The notes under the pieces were generated by a model, which ran no database searches, was not told the origin of the DNA, and worked only from the letters and a program-made list of their open reading frames with translations. Source: Candidatus Sodaliphilus limicaballi (lineage in GTDB: Bacteria; Bacteroidota; Bacteroidia; Bacteroidales; Muribaculaceae). Taken from it: DNA of 13,297 nucleotides. The position numbers and the translations under genes are program-made. Location: the NCBI GenBank assembly GCA_018065815.1, contig JAGHSP010000220.1, forward strand, positions 1-13,297, given 5' to 3'. Positions within the stretch are counted from its first letter, which is position 1. The number at the start of each line of letters is the position of its first letter. Shown one piece after another: positions 1 to 6,428 of the stretch.

Positions 1-1
1 T

Positions 2-1402
2 GAAAAAATCAGGCTACTGCGCCGAGAGCGAGGAATTTTGCAACGCAAACTAGCCCAAGCCATAGGCGTGGACATTCCCATGTATAGCCGTTATGAGCAT
101 GGCGAGCGACGCCCCAAGCGCGCTCAAGTAGTGAAACTCGCTAAACTCTTGAAGACCGACCCCGACGAACTCGTGGCACTATGGCTTGCCGAGGATGCCA
201 TGAGTGCAATAGGGCACGACAAGATGAGCGCACGGGCTGCTGTCTTGCTGCGTGAAACCCTCGACGGCGTGGACACTGCCGCATTGTCGCAAGAAGAAAT
301 CGACATCGAGCCCGAACCCGCTGTTGATGTGCCAGCCGTTGTCACGGCAGCTCCTGCCATCGACCCTGCCATTCTCAAAGCTCCCGATTGCGACCCCGCA
401 CTCCGCAACCTGGTCAAGAAACTTGGTTACAGCAACATGCCACAGTATCACTGCGGCGATGCGTGCAAGGTGATGGCGCAAATCGAAGACAAGAGCATCG
501 ACTGCATCGTCACTTCTCTGCCCTACTGGCACCTGCGCGAGTACAAGGTTGACTCTCTAGCCACCAAGGATGCCAGCGAGTTTATCGACAACCTGCTGCG
601 CATGACTGCCGAAGCTCACCGCGTGCTCAAAGACGAGGGGTCTCTATGGATCAACATGGCCGACGCCTATCAGGACGCATCCATGCAAGCATTGCCGTGG
701 CGGCTCGCTATCAAGATGATGGACCTGCAAGGGTGGATCCTGCGCAACGACATCGTGTGGAACAAGCAGCAAGGCACTATCGACGGAATGCAGAATCATG
801 CACGCAACGAGCATGAATACATGATGCACTTCGTCAAGCAAAGCAACTATTACTACAACGACGAGGCACTGCGACGATATTTTGTCGATGAGAAAACAAC
901 ATCCAAGACTGGCGAACGATATCAGCGCAACATCGCGGCGAGCCAGCACCTCACTTCAGTCGAGAAAAACAACGCCCTCACCGCCCTGCGTGCCACACTG
1001 CGCAAGGTGAATGCCGGCGAGATAGGTTCTTTCAAACTCTACCTGCGCGAAGCCACCGCTCCCACAGCTGGCGATGCCGCCCGCAACCAGGAACTCAAGG
1101 ACAACGGGTTCTACATCCAGGAGACACCGCGTGCCACCAGCATGCCCGGTGACGTGTGGAACATAGCCCCAGAGCGCAGCGAGACCGACCGATACGTCAT
1201 TGCGCCGCAGCAGCTCTACCGCCTGCCCATCGCGGCGACTTGTCCGCAAGGTGGCATCGTCCTCGACCCCTACTGCGGCACTGGCACTGCATGCAAGGTG
1301 GCTCACGACATGGGATGCAAGTCCATTGGCATCGACATCAACGACGACCGCCTGCGACGCGCGCGCTCACGCGTAGAACAGCAGCCGCTCAGCCTATTCT
1401 GA
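2..1402 (+). CDS. XRE-type HTH / DNA methyltransferase fusion (N4-cytosine or N6-adenine), 5'-partial
   Basis: Probable S-adenosylmethionine-dependent DNA methyltransferase that modifies an exocyclic amino group of adenine or cytosine. The frame is open to the left edge, so the true start is off-window; the TTG at 38 sits inside the first helix of the HTH and is not the start. Numbering from the first complete codon (2-4), residues 1-65 form an XRE-like HTH containing YSRYEHGERRPKR. An Ala/Pro/Glu-rich linker (about 90-125) follows, then the catalytic domain. Motif IV reads TSLPYW (nt 512-529), where the usual form is S/D/N-P-P-Y/F. The SAM-binding motif I, VLDPYCGTGT, lies near the C terminus (about residue 420). 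The order IV before I is the circularly permuted beta-class arrangement of the N6_N4_Mtase family. HTH domains of this kind often accompany Bacteroidota restriction-modification genes. No endonuclease is visible here; one could lie left of the window. The target base and recognition site cannot be read from the sequence. Confidence 0.93.
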   Translation, partial: EKIRLLRRERGILQRKLAQAIGVDIPMYSRYEHGERRPKRAQVVKLAKLLKTDPDELVALWLAEDAMSAIGHDKMSARAAVLLRETLDGVDTAALSQEEIDIEPEPAVDVPAVVTAAPAIDPAILKAPDCDPALRNLVKKLGYSNMPQYHCGDACKVMAQIEDKSIDCIVTSLPYWHLREYKVDSLATKDASEFIDNLLRMTAEAHRVLKDEGSLWINMADAYQDASMQALPWRLAIKMMDLQGWILRNDIVWNKQQGTIDGMQNHARNEHEYMMHFVKQSNYYYNDEALRRYFVDEKTTSKTGERYQRNIAASQHLTSVEKNNALTALRATLRKVNAGEIGSFKLYLREATAPTAGDAARNQELKDNGFYIQETPRATSMPGDVWNIAPERSETDRYVIAPQQLYRLPIAATCPQGGIVLDPYCGTGTACKVAHDMGCKSIGIDINDDRLRRARSRVEQQPLSLF

Positions 1403-1429
1403 CACATCAGTTATAGCAACGACAAAAAG

Positions 1430-1466
1430 CAGTCCCGCTCTTGGCACAAAGCCATCAGCGGGACTG
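1430..1466. terminator. Bidirectional intrinsic terminator between convergent genes
   Basis: A perfect 10-bp stem (CAGTCCCGCT at 1430-1439 pairs with AGCGGGACTG at 1457-1466) is topped by a further 4-bp stem (TGGC 1442-1445 with GCCA 1451-1454) and an ACAAA loop. Read on the minus strand, the stem is followed at once by CTTTTTG, a good U-tract for the small lipoprotein gene. On the plus strand the tail is only weakly T-rich (TTGCATGTGTATTTG), but the position 28 bases after the methyltransferase stop suits termination of that gene too. Confidence 0.85.
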
Positions 1467-1493
1467 TTGCATGTGTATTTGAATTTTATTACT

Positions 1494-1510
1494 TGGGGTC
1501 TTCTACCCCA
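1494..1510. other. Short hairpin in the 3' region of the lipoprotein transcript
   Basis: TGGGGT (1494-1499) and ACCCCA (1505-1510) form a 6-bp stem with a 5-base loop. It lies between the lipoprotein stop and the main terminator, and no T-tract follows on either strand. It may stabilise the transcript end or be incidental. Confidence 0.4.
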
Positions 1511-1544
1511 TCGATAGATTCAGGTTTTGTGAGGGCTTATGCTA

Positions 1545-1754
1545 TCATTTAGCAGCCTCGGTTTCCTGGGTTTCCTCGGCGGGTGCTTGTTCAACGGGTG
1601 CTTGAGCGGTTGTGTCGTCCTTCACCTTTGTGCTGTCATCAACGGTTGCCTCTACTGCGGTGTTCTCCTGGGCCTCGGTGATGTTCTGATTGTCCTTGCA
1701 TGAAACGAATGAGAGGCCAAGCATGATCGCAAACATAAATACTAACTTTTTCAT
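1545..1754 (-). CDS. Small acidic putative lipoprotein, 69 aa
   Basis: The function is not recognised. The N terminus MKKLVFMFAIMLGLSFVSC is a lipoprotein signal peptide: two lysines, a hydrophobic core, and a lipobox-like end with the acylated cysteine at residue 19. The mature part begins C-K-D-N, resembling the Lys plus acidic export signal described for surface lipoproteins of Bacteroidota, so exposure on the cell surface is possible (inference). The remaining 50 residues are low complexity, rich in Glu, Ala, Thr, Pro and Asp, with loosely repeated APVEQAPAEE-type units and no folded domain. It starts at ATG 1752-1754 after an AT-rich leader without a Shine-Dalgarno sequence and ends in TGA. 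It is transcribed alone: a terminator lies upstream at 1852-1879, its own promoter near 1815-1822, and a terminator downstream. The signal peptide plus dedicated transcription signals argue that it is real despite its size. Confidence 0.75.
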   Translation of the reverse strand: MKKLVFMFAIMLGLSFVSCKDNQNITEAQENTAVEATVDDSTKVKDDTTAQAPVEQAPAEETQETEAAK

Positions 1755-1796
1755 AATCTTCTAAAATTTTAAAATAAAACATTCAATAAAACTTCT

Positions 1797-1810
1797 GTGA
1801 TTTGAATCAC
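1797..1810. promoter_or_regulatory. Palindrome at the predicted start of the lipoprotein transcript
   Basis: GTGATTTGAATCAC has 6-base arms (GTGATT and AATCAC) around a TG centre. It falls just downstream of the predicted -7 box on the minus strand, overlapping the expected transcription start. That is a plausible operator position, but no known regulator is matched and chance is possible. Confidence 0.35.
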
Positions 1811-1814
1811 GTTG

Positions 1815-1822
1815 CAAAGGTA
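1815..1822 (-). promoter_or_regulatory. Predicted -7 box (TACCTTTG) for the small lipoprotein gene
   Basis: The minus strand reads TACCTTTG, matching the Bacteroidota -7 consensus TAnnTTTG. No TTTG lies at the usual distance upstream; the nearest (1847-1850) is 24 bases away, so the -33 part is weak. The predicted start is near 1808, giving a leader of about 54 bases. Its place directly after the upstream operon terminator supports it. Confidence 0.5.
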
Positions 1823-1847
1823 ATGGCAGTTTCCAAAATGTGTACAC

Positions 1848-1879
1848 AAAAAATGCTGGTCTTGTATGAAACCAGCATT
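1848..1879 (-). terminator. Intrinsic terminator of the tamB-tamL-lipase-phosphatase cluster
   Basis: A 9-bp perfect stem (AATGCTGGT at 1852-1860 pairs with ACCAGCATT at 1871-1879) with a 10-base loop is followed on the minus strand by a run of T (TTTTTTGTG). It lies about 100 bases after the stop codon of the phosphatase gene, the last gene of the minus-strand cluster. Confidence 0.8.
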
Positions 1880-1891
1880 CTCTTGTATGAA
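1861..1891. repeat. Direct repeat of CTTGTATGAA
   Basis: The 10-base word CTTGTATGAA occurs at 1861-1870, as the loop of the terminator hairpin, and again at 1882-1891, just outside the stem. No function is assigned. Confidence 0.6.
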
Positions 1892-1978
1892 CTCCCGCAT
1901 TTTACCAGCCTAGGAGCTTCAGATATCCTAGAAACACACGCCATGAGTCGAGTCACCACGACCCCTGGCATGGTAACT

Positions 1979-3211
1979 TCACTTCACTATTTTCTTCACG
2001 CTGCCGTCGGCATTCACAATGATGTTGATGCCCTTGACGGGACTGCTGTGACGCACGCCGTTGATATCATAGACTGCGGCAACCTTGCCCGAAGGCGCTT
2101 CCACATCCACGATGCCAGTGTTCACATCCTCTATACCCAGCATCACATAGCGCAGATAGTCGAGGTTTTCTTTTGACACTCCACAATCAAGCCAGTAGTT
2201 ATAGAAGCACTTAGCCAAATCATAGCTGGGACCATGAGTGTAAATGTAAGGAACCAGCTGAGCAAAGGTGTCATTGGTAGTCTTCTCATAAGAACGGGGG
2301 CGCATGCGGTCGCTGAAGGTTGACAACTCATAGTCGCGGATAAGGTTTATCTCTTCTACACCCAACACTCCCTCGATGAGAAAAGCGAGCAAACCGGCAC
2401 GGTCACCACCCACGAGGCAATGCAAGTCCACATTCTTGCCCTCGCGCAGGCGGTCTATTACCCAATTCAAGCAGATAGCATTCTTCTCTTTCATCTTTAT
2501 TCCTGAGTAATACATACCCCCGCTGATGACCATGAAGTCAACATTATCGCCCAGAGGTGATGCCACGTTGGGTGAATCGCCGCGCAGGTCTAGCTCGGCA
2601 CCTATGTTAAGGTTCTCGGCAAAGTCATGGATGCCTGTTGCAGTCACTTCGTCGAGGTGAGCGCTGCGATACAAGCGCTCATACCTGATAGGCACGTTGA
2701 ACTGCGTGGGCCAACCGCCTAGGTCTCGCACATTGCGCGCTCCGTCCACGTTAATCATTCGCAACTGACCCTCGGTGCGGAAGTCGCCGTGAGCCACCTC
2801 GTTCACTTCGCCCGTGAGCAGCACTTCTTCTACCTTATAATAATAATGGCGGTCAGGAAGCATGTTTGAGATCGTGTAAGACCTTACCCCGAGCGACTTG
2901 GTGTTATGGGTCACAGCATTGCTATAGTCGGCATTCTCGCTCACAACGATGTGTATTTCGCTCAACTTGCTTGTGATGGTGGTTGATACCCAGTTGACGC
3001 GCTTTCCACGGGGCTTGTCTAGCAGGTTGCCATACAGCGTCTTGTCATAGTACTTACTTATCACGCTTGTCGCATAATCTGTATCATACAGATATGTGTC
3101 ATCAGCCAGATAGGCTTGAACAGCATCATTTTCTATATTGACCACCTCGATATCCTGAGCATTAAGCAGTGACGCGCATAATGCCATCGTAACAAATATC
3201 ACTTTTCTCAT
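1979..3211 (-). CDS. Exported tyrosine-phosphatase-family protein (Y_phosphatase3-like) with an N-terminal beta-sandwich-like region
   Basis: Predicted exported phosphatase acting on phosphotyrosine or possibly a phospholipid or inositol phosphate. Residues 1-18 form a signal peptide (MRKVIFVTMALCASLLNA, then QD). Residues about 70-147 resemble a fibronectin-III-like domain (VNWVSTTITSKLSEIHIVVS through YYYKVEEV to FRTEG). The catalytic domain starts with NVRDLGGW (160-167), then DLRGD (208-212) and the P-loop HCLVGGDRAG (264-273), which has the C-x5-R signature with Cys265 and Arg271. The family norm is closer to HCxxGKDRTG; here the lysine is Gly and the threonine is Ala, so specificity may differ. 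The tail (about 376-410, VYDINGVRHSSPVKGINIIV onward) resembles short C-terminal modules on secreted Bacteroidales proteins; a sorting role is only inferred. It is the last gene of the cluster, 38 bases after the patatin gene, with no clear promoter in the gap, and a terminator follows. Confidence 0.9.
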   Translation of the reverse strand: MRKVIFVTMALCASLLNAQDIEVVNIENDAVQAYLADDTYLYDTDYATSVISKYYDKTLYGNLLDKPRGKRVNWVSTTITSKLSEIHIVVSENADYSNAVTHNTKSLGVRSYTISNMLPDRHYYYKVEEVLLTGEVNEVAHGDFRTEGQLRMINVDGARNVRDLGGWPTQFNVPIRYERLYRSAHLDEVTATGIHDFAENLNIGAELDLRGDSPNVASPLGDNVDFMVISGGMYYSGIKMKEKNAICLNWVIDRLREGKNVDLHCLVGGDRAGLLAFLIEGVLGVEEINLIRDYELSTFSDRMRPRSYEKTTNDTFAQLVPYIYTHGPSYDLAKCFYNYWLDCGVSKENLDYLRYVMLGIEDVNTGIVDVEAPSGKVAAVYDINGVRHSSPVKGINIIVNADGSVKKIVK

Positions 3212-3249
3212 AATTATGTGTAGATTAGTTTTGTATTTTTTGATTTATA

Positions 3250-4113
3250 TTATGGTTGATTTGTGCAGCGACCCATCCACTCCCGCAGTGCGGGGAGCAG
3301 CTGCTCGGCCTTGGCTACACCTATATTATATACTTTGCGCAACACCTCGGGATCTTTCTCCACATGGCCTATGGGGAGTTTTTCGTCGGGGAATATGGCA
3401 AACACCTTGCCGGCCTCTTCCTGGCGGGACAAGTGCTCTAAAGTTTCATTGTAGCCTATATGACGCTTCTTCATGGCTTCAATCACTCGCGGATACTTGC
3501 GCATCACCACACGCACCAGCGGCATCATCTTGTTAGGCTTCTTCACAAATCCTCGTGGCTGGGTGAGTATCACCACGTTGCGCTCAAACCCCATTTGCTC
3601 CATCTTGACAAGCGGTATCGAATCTACCATGCCACCGTCGAGCATGTTGTGACCGCCCACGCTCACCACACGCGACACCATGGGCATCGATGCCGACGCC
3701 CTGATCCACTCGAAGCACTCGTCACCGGCCGTGTCGCAACGGTGGTACACAGCCTCGCCAGTGTCAACGTCCATGCACACCACCCACATGGGCATGGGGT
3801 TAGCGTCATACACGTCCATGTCGAAGTGGTCAAGGTTGGCTGGAAGGTAATGATAGCAAAACTCACCGCCGAAGAGGTCACCCGTCTTGATGAGCGAGCG
3901 CATGCTGCAATAACGCCAGTCATTGCAATATCGCGTATTATAGCGCAACGCACGACCCTGCTGGCGCGACTTGTAGTTGCAGCCGAATGCTGCTCCCGCA
4001 CTCACTCCTATCATGCCGTCAAGTTCTATGCCTTCTCTCATGAACACGTCGAGGATACCGCATGTGAACATGCCGCGCAACGCTCCGCCTTCTAGTACAA
4101 GTCCTGTCTTCAT
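3250..4113 (-). CDS. Patatin-like phospholipase (YjjU/RssA type)
   Basis: Predicted acyl hydrolase of the patatin family, with lipid esters the likely substrate. The 287-residue length is normal for a one-domain bacterial member. The oxyanion-hole glycines are in LEGGALRG (7-14), the nucleophile elbow is GVSAG (Ser38 at 36-40), and the catalytic aspartate is in LDGG (Asp159); together they give an intact Ser-Asp dyad. The C-terminal 100 residues match the general layout of YjjU-like proteins. There is no signal peptide, so the protein is probably cytoplasmic or loosely associated with the inner membrane. It starts at ATG 4111-4113, only 14 bases after the TAA of the Omp85 gene, which indicates cotranscription. 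The phosphatase gene follows after 38 bases. Sharing a transcript with envelope-assembly genes suggests, but does not prove, a part in membrane lipid turnover. Confidence 0.95.
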   Translation of the reverse strand: MKTGLVLEGGALRGMFTCGILDVFMREGIELDGMIGVSAGAAFGCNYKSRQQGRALRYNTRYCNDWRYCSMRSLIKTGDLFGGEFCYHYLPANLDHFDMDVYDANPMPMWVVCMDVDTGEAVYHRCDTAGDECFEWIRASASMPMVSRVVSVGGHNMLDGGMVDSIPLVKMEQMGFERNVVILTQPRGFVKKPNKMMPLVRVVMRKYPRVIEAMKKRHIGYNETLEHLSRQEEAGKVFAIFPDEKLPIGHVEKDPEVLRKVYNIGVAKAEQLLPALREWMGRCTNQP

Positions 4114-4127
4114 ATCAAGTCACGCAA

Positions 4128-6428
4128 TTAGAATGGATAGCCTATTGCGAGATGAAACGCAAGGCCATCCTTGAACTTGGGTATATTATACCACCCGCTG
4201 CGGCTTGTGGCGTAGGGCAAGTGCAAGCCCACGCCCAGGTCGGCGCGCACAACGAGCATCTCCATGTCAAAACGCAAACCCACGCCGGTGCCCACAGCAA
4301 GCTGCTTGAAGAAGTTCTTCATCTCCAGCTTGCCGCCAGGACGCTTCTCGTCGTCCTTGAGCAGCCACACATTGCCTGCATCGATAAATGCCGCACCCTT
4401 GAAATAGCTGAAAATGGGGAAACGGTATTCCCAGTTGGTCTCAAACTTGAACGTACCGGTCTGGTCATAATAACTATATGTATCCACGTGCTCGGGATGA
4501 TATCCGCCAGGACCCACATGACGCACGGTGAAGGCGCGCACCGAGTTGGCACCGCCTATGTAGAACTGCTCGCGGTAAGGAACCTCGTCGCTGTTGCCGT
4601 AGGCGTAGGCTGCTCCCAGGAACGCCCTGCCCACTATCGACGACTGCTCGCCCAGCCTGCGCGTCCACACCACATTGGTCTGCGCCTTGGCAAACTGTGA
4701 GAACGGTGTGCCGAACATTCTCTTTGTGCCCTTGCTGCCACACATCGCCCAGATGCCGGCAAACACATTTCCGGCCTCGGTCAACTGCACGTTCCATGTG
4801 ATATGGTCTCGCCCGAAATCATTGTCGTAAGTATAAGAATACTGCATCATGGGGACGAACATATCCTGGAAACTCAACGCAATGGCGGGATTGGCTATCA
4901 TTGCCGAGTCAAAGGCCTCGGTGCGGCTCAACAATTTTGAATACGTCAACTTGAATGGCGTGAACTCATTGAGTGACTTCTTGTTGGCATGCCATTCCCA
5001 AGTGAACGACGCTCCCATCTGGGCCATCTTGAAGAAACTCGGGCGGTTCATAATATCGGCATTGACACCCACCTTTGTCCAGTTTATATAACGGCGGCTG
5101 CGGTCCACGAAGCTCGGTGCCAGCAAGCGGGGCAAGGCTAGCGAGAGGTCTAGCCCGAACGCATAAGAGTTCATGTCACTTTTCGCACCAGTGCTTCCGC
5201 CACCCGTCTGCCACTCATAAGAGGCATTGAGGCTTCCGGTCAGTTTCTCTCCGCCGCCGAACACGTTCTTGTGCGTCAATCCGGCCTCTAGTCCGGGGCC
5301 GATGAAGCTATTGCTCTTTGACGTGCCCTGCAACTCTAGTTTCACCTCCCACGGTTTATCTAGCACGCAGTTGACCTCCACGTCCAGCACACCATTGCCA
5401 TCGGGGGTGATGGAGTCTATCACCGGATGTACTTGTATGTCTATGTTACTGAAGATTCCCAGTCGAGACAATGCCAACTGAGTACGATCCATGCTGTTAA
5501 CGCCGAAAGCTCGTCCTGGACGCATGCGCAGGTTGGACGGTATCACCGCGTCCCTTATGTGCACGGGGTTGAACTTCACCAGGGTGCAACGCTCCATGTC
5601 AATGCTGTCGGGCACTCCCCCGCCCTCGTCGCTGCTCACAGTGGCTACGATGTCGCGCGCCACATATTTCACGTGGGCCATGTTGGGCACGTCGGGCGAG
5701 TTGACAAGTTGCAGGTCTATCACGCCTCGCTGGTGCACACTATCGGCAAGGTACTGGATATACTCGGGACGGAAATAGTAGTACCCCCTGTTGCGCAGGT
5801 AGTTTGTGATATTGATGCGCACAGCATTGAGCGAGTCAAGGCAATAGCGGCTTCCCGTTTTCAGGTAATGATCTTTACGGGCAAGCGAGTCTATGATGTG
5901 GCACACTGGCGTGTTGATGTCCATATATTTGACCTCGCCTATGGTGTAAGGTTTGCCCACATTTACTTCGTAGGTTATGCTTGCCTTCTTGGGATTTTTC
6001 TTGTCATAATTCAGTTTGTAGTTGGCAGTCGATGTGAAATAACCATTGTTTTGCAGCAAGGTGTTTATCATATCTACTCGTGCCTGCGGACGCACCCTTG
6101 AGATGAGCACGGGACGGGCTACTAGCAGTTTATACAGCCACCCTTTCACTCCCTTCGACTTGGAATCCCAGTGGTTATAAACCCAAAGGCCCACAGGAAA
6201 CGGAGTGCGGTAATAGGGTGAGTATAGCGGGTTATTTGGCTTCACGTTTATTGCCTCGAATATCTGGTCTTGCACATCAGCATCTAGCTTGGCGTTTTCC
6301 TGATGATAGTCCAGCTTCTTCACGCCTGTATATAGCACATCGTTTGCCCCCAGCTTGCTTGTAGTTGAGCACGACGTGCCCAGTAGTGCAGCAAGTGCAA
6401 GGCATAATATTAGTAAGTACTTGTTCAT
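4128..6428 (-). CDS. tamL: TamL-type outer-membrane Omp85 lipoprotein (TamA/BamA family)
   Basis: Outer-membrane barrel protein of the Omp85 family and the expected partner of TamB. Residues 1-20 (MNKYLLILCLALAALLGTSC) form a lipoprotein signal with Cys20 as the acylated residue. E. coli TamA is not a lipoprotein; a lipid-anchored variant called TamL is known from Bacteroidota. Residues about 28-345 contain POTRA-like repeats (for example ITYEVNVGKPYTIGEVKY and the segment ending LGIFSNIDIQV). From about 360 the sequence alternates as a 16-strand-type barrel. The conserved Omp85 loop motif is present as GGANSVRAF (625-633), with Ala where VRGF/Y is usual. The protein ends in aromatic YPF, as expected for a barrel. 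The ATG overlaps the TGA of tamB (ATGA at 6425-6428), indicating translational coupling. A more general label would be BamA/TamA-family surface antigen. Confidence 0.94.
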   Translation of the reverse strand: MNKYLLILCLALAALLGTSCSTTSKLGANDVLYTGVKKLDYHQENAKLDADVQDQIFEAINVKPNNPLYSPYYRTPFPVGLWVYNHWDSKSKGVKGWLYKLLVARPVLISRVRPQARVDMINTLLQNNGYFTSTANYKLNYDKKNPKKASITYEVNVGKPYTIGEVKYMDINTPVCHIIDSLARKDHYLKTGSRYCLDSLNAVRINITNYLRNRGYYYFRPEYIQYLADSVHQRGVIDLQLVNSPDVPNMAHVKYVARDIVATVSSDEGGGVPDSIDMERCTLVKFNPVHIRDAVIPSNLRMRPGRAFGVNSMDRTQLALSRLGIFSNIDIQVHPVIDSITPDGNGVLDVEVNCVLDKPWEVKLELQGTSKSNSFIGPGLEAGLTHKNVFGGGEKLTGSLNASYEWQTGGGSTGAKSDMNSYAFGLDLSLALPRLLAPSFVDRSRRYINWTKVGVNADIMNRPSFFKMAQMGASFTWEWHANKKSLNEFTPFKLTYSKLLSRTEAFDSAMIANPAIALSFQDMFVPMMQYSYTYDNDFGRDHITWNVQLTEAGNVFAGIWAMCGSKGTKRMFGTPFSQFAKAQTNVVWTRRLGEQSSIVGRAFLGAAYAYGNSDEVPYREQFYIGGANSVRAFTVRHVGPGGYHPEHVDTYSYYDQTGTFKFETNWEYRFPIFSYFKGAAFIDAGNVWLLKDDEKRPGGKLEMKNFFKQLAVGTGVGLRFDMEMLVVRADLGVGLHLPYATSRSGWYNIPKFKDGLAFHLAIGYPF

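Noticed and set aside
38..40. TTG as the start codon of the methyltransferase
   Set aside because: The frame stays open to base 2 and the upstream residues (EKIRLLRRERGI) complete the first HTH helix, so the start is left of the window.
1910..1931. CTAGGA/TCCTAG hairpin after the phosphatase gene
   Set aside because: A 6-bp AT-containing stem with a 10-base loop and no T-tract; the stronger terminator at 1848-1879 explains the transcript end.
3460..4095. Plus-strand open frame opposite the patatin gene
   Set aside because: It is the shadow of an intact patatin with all catalytic motifs; the product is a His-rich artefact.
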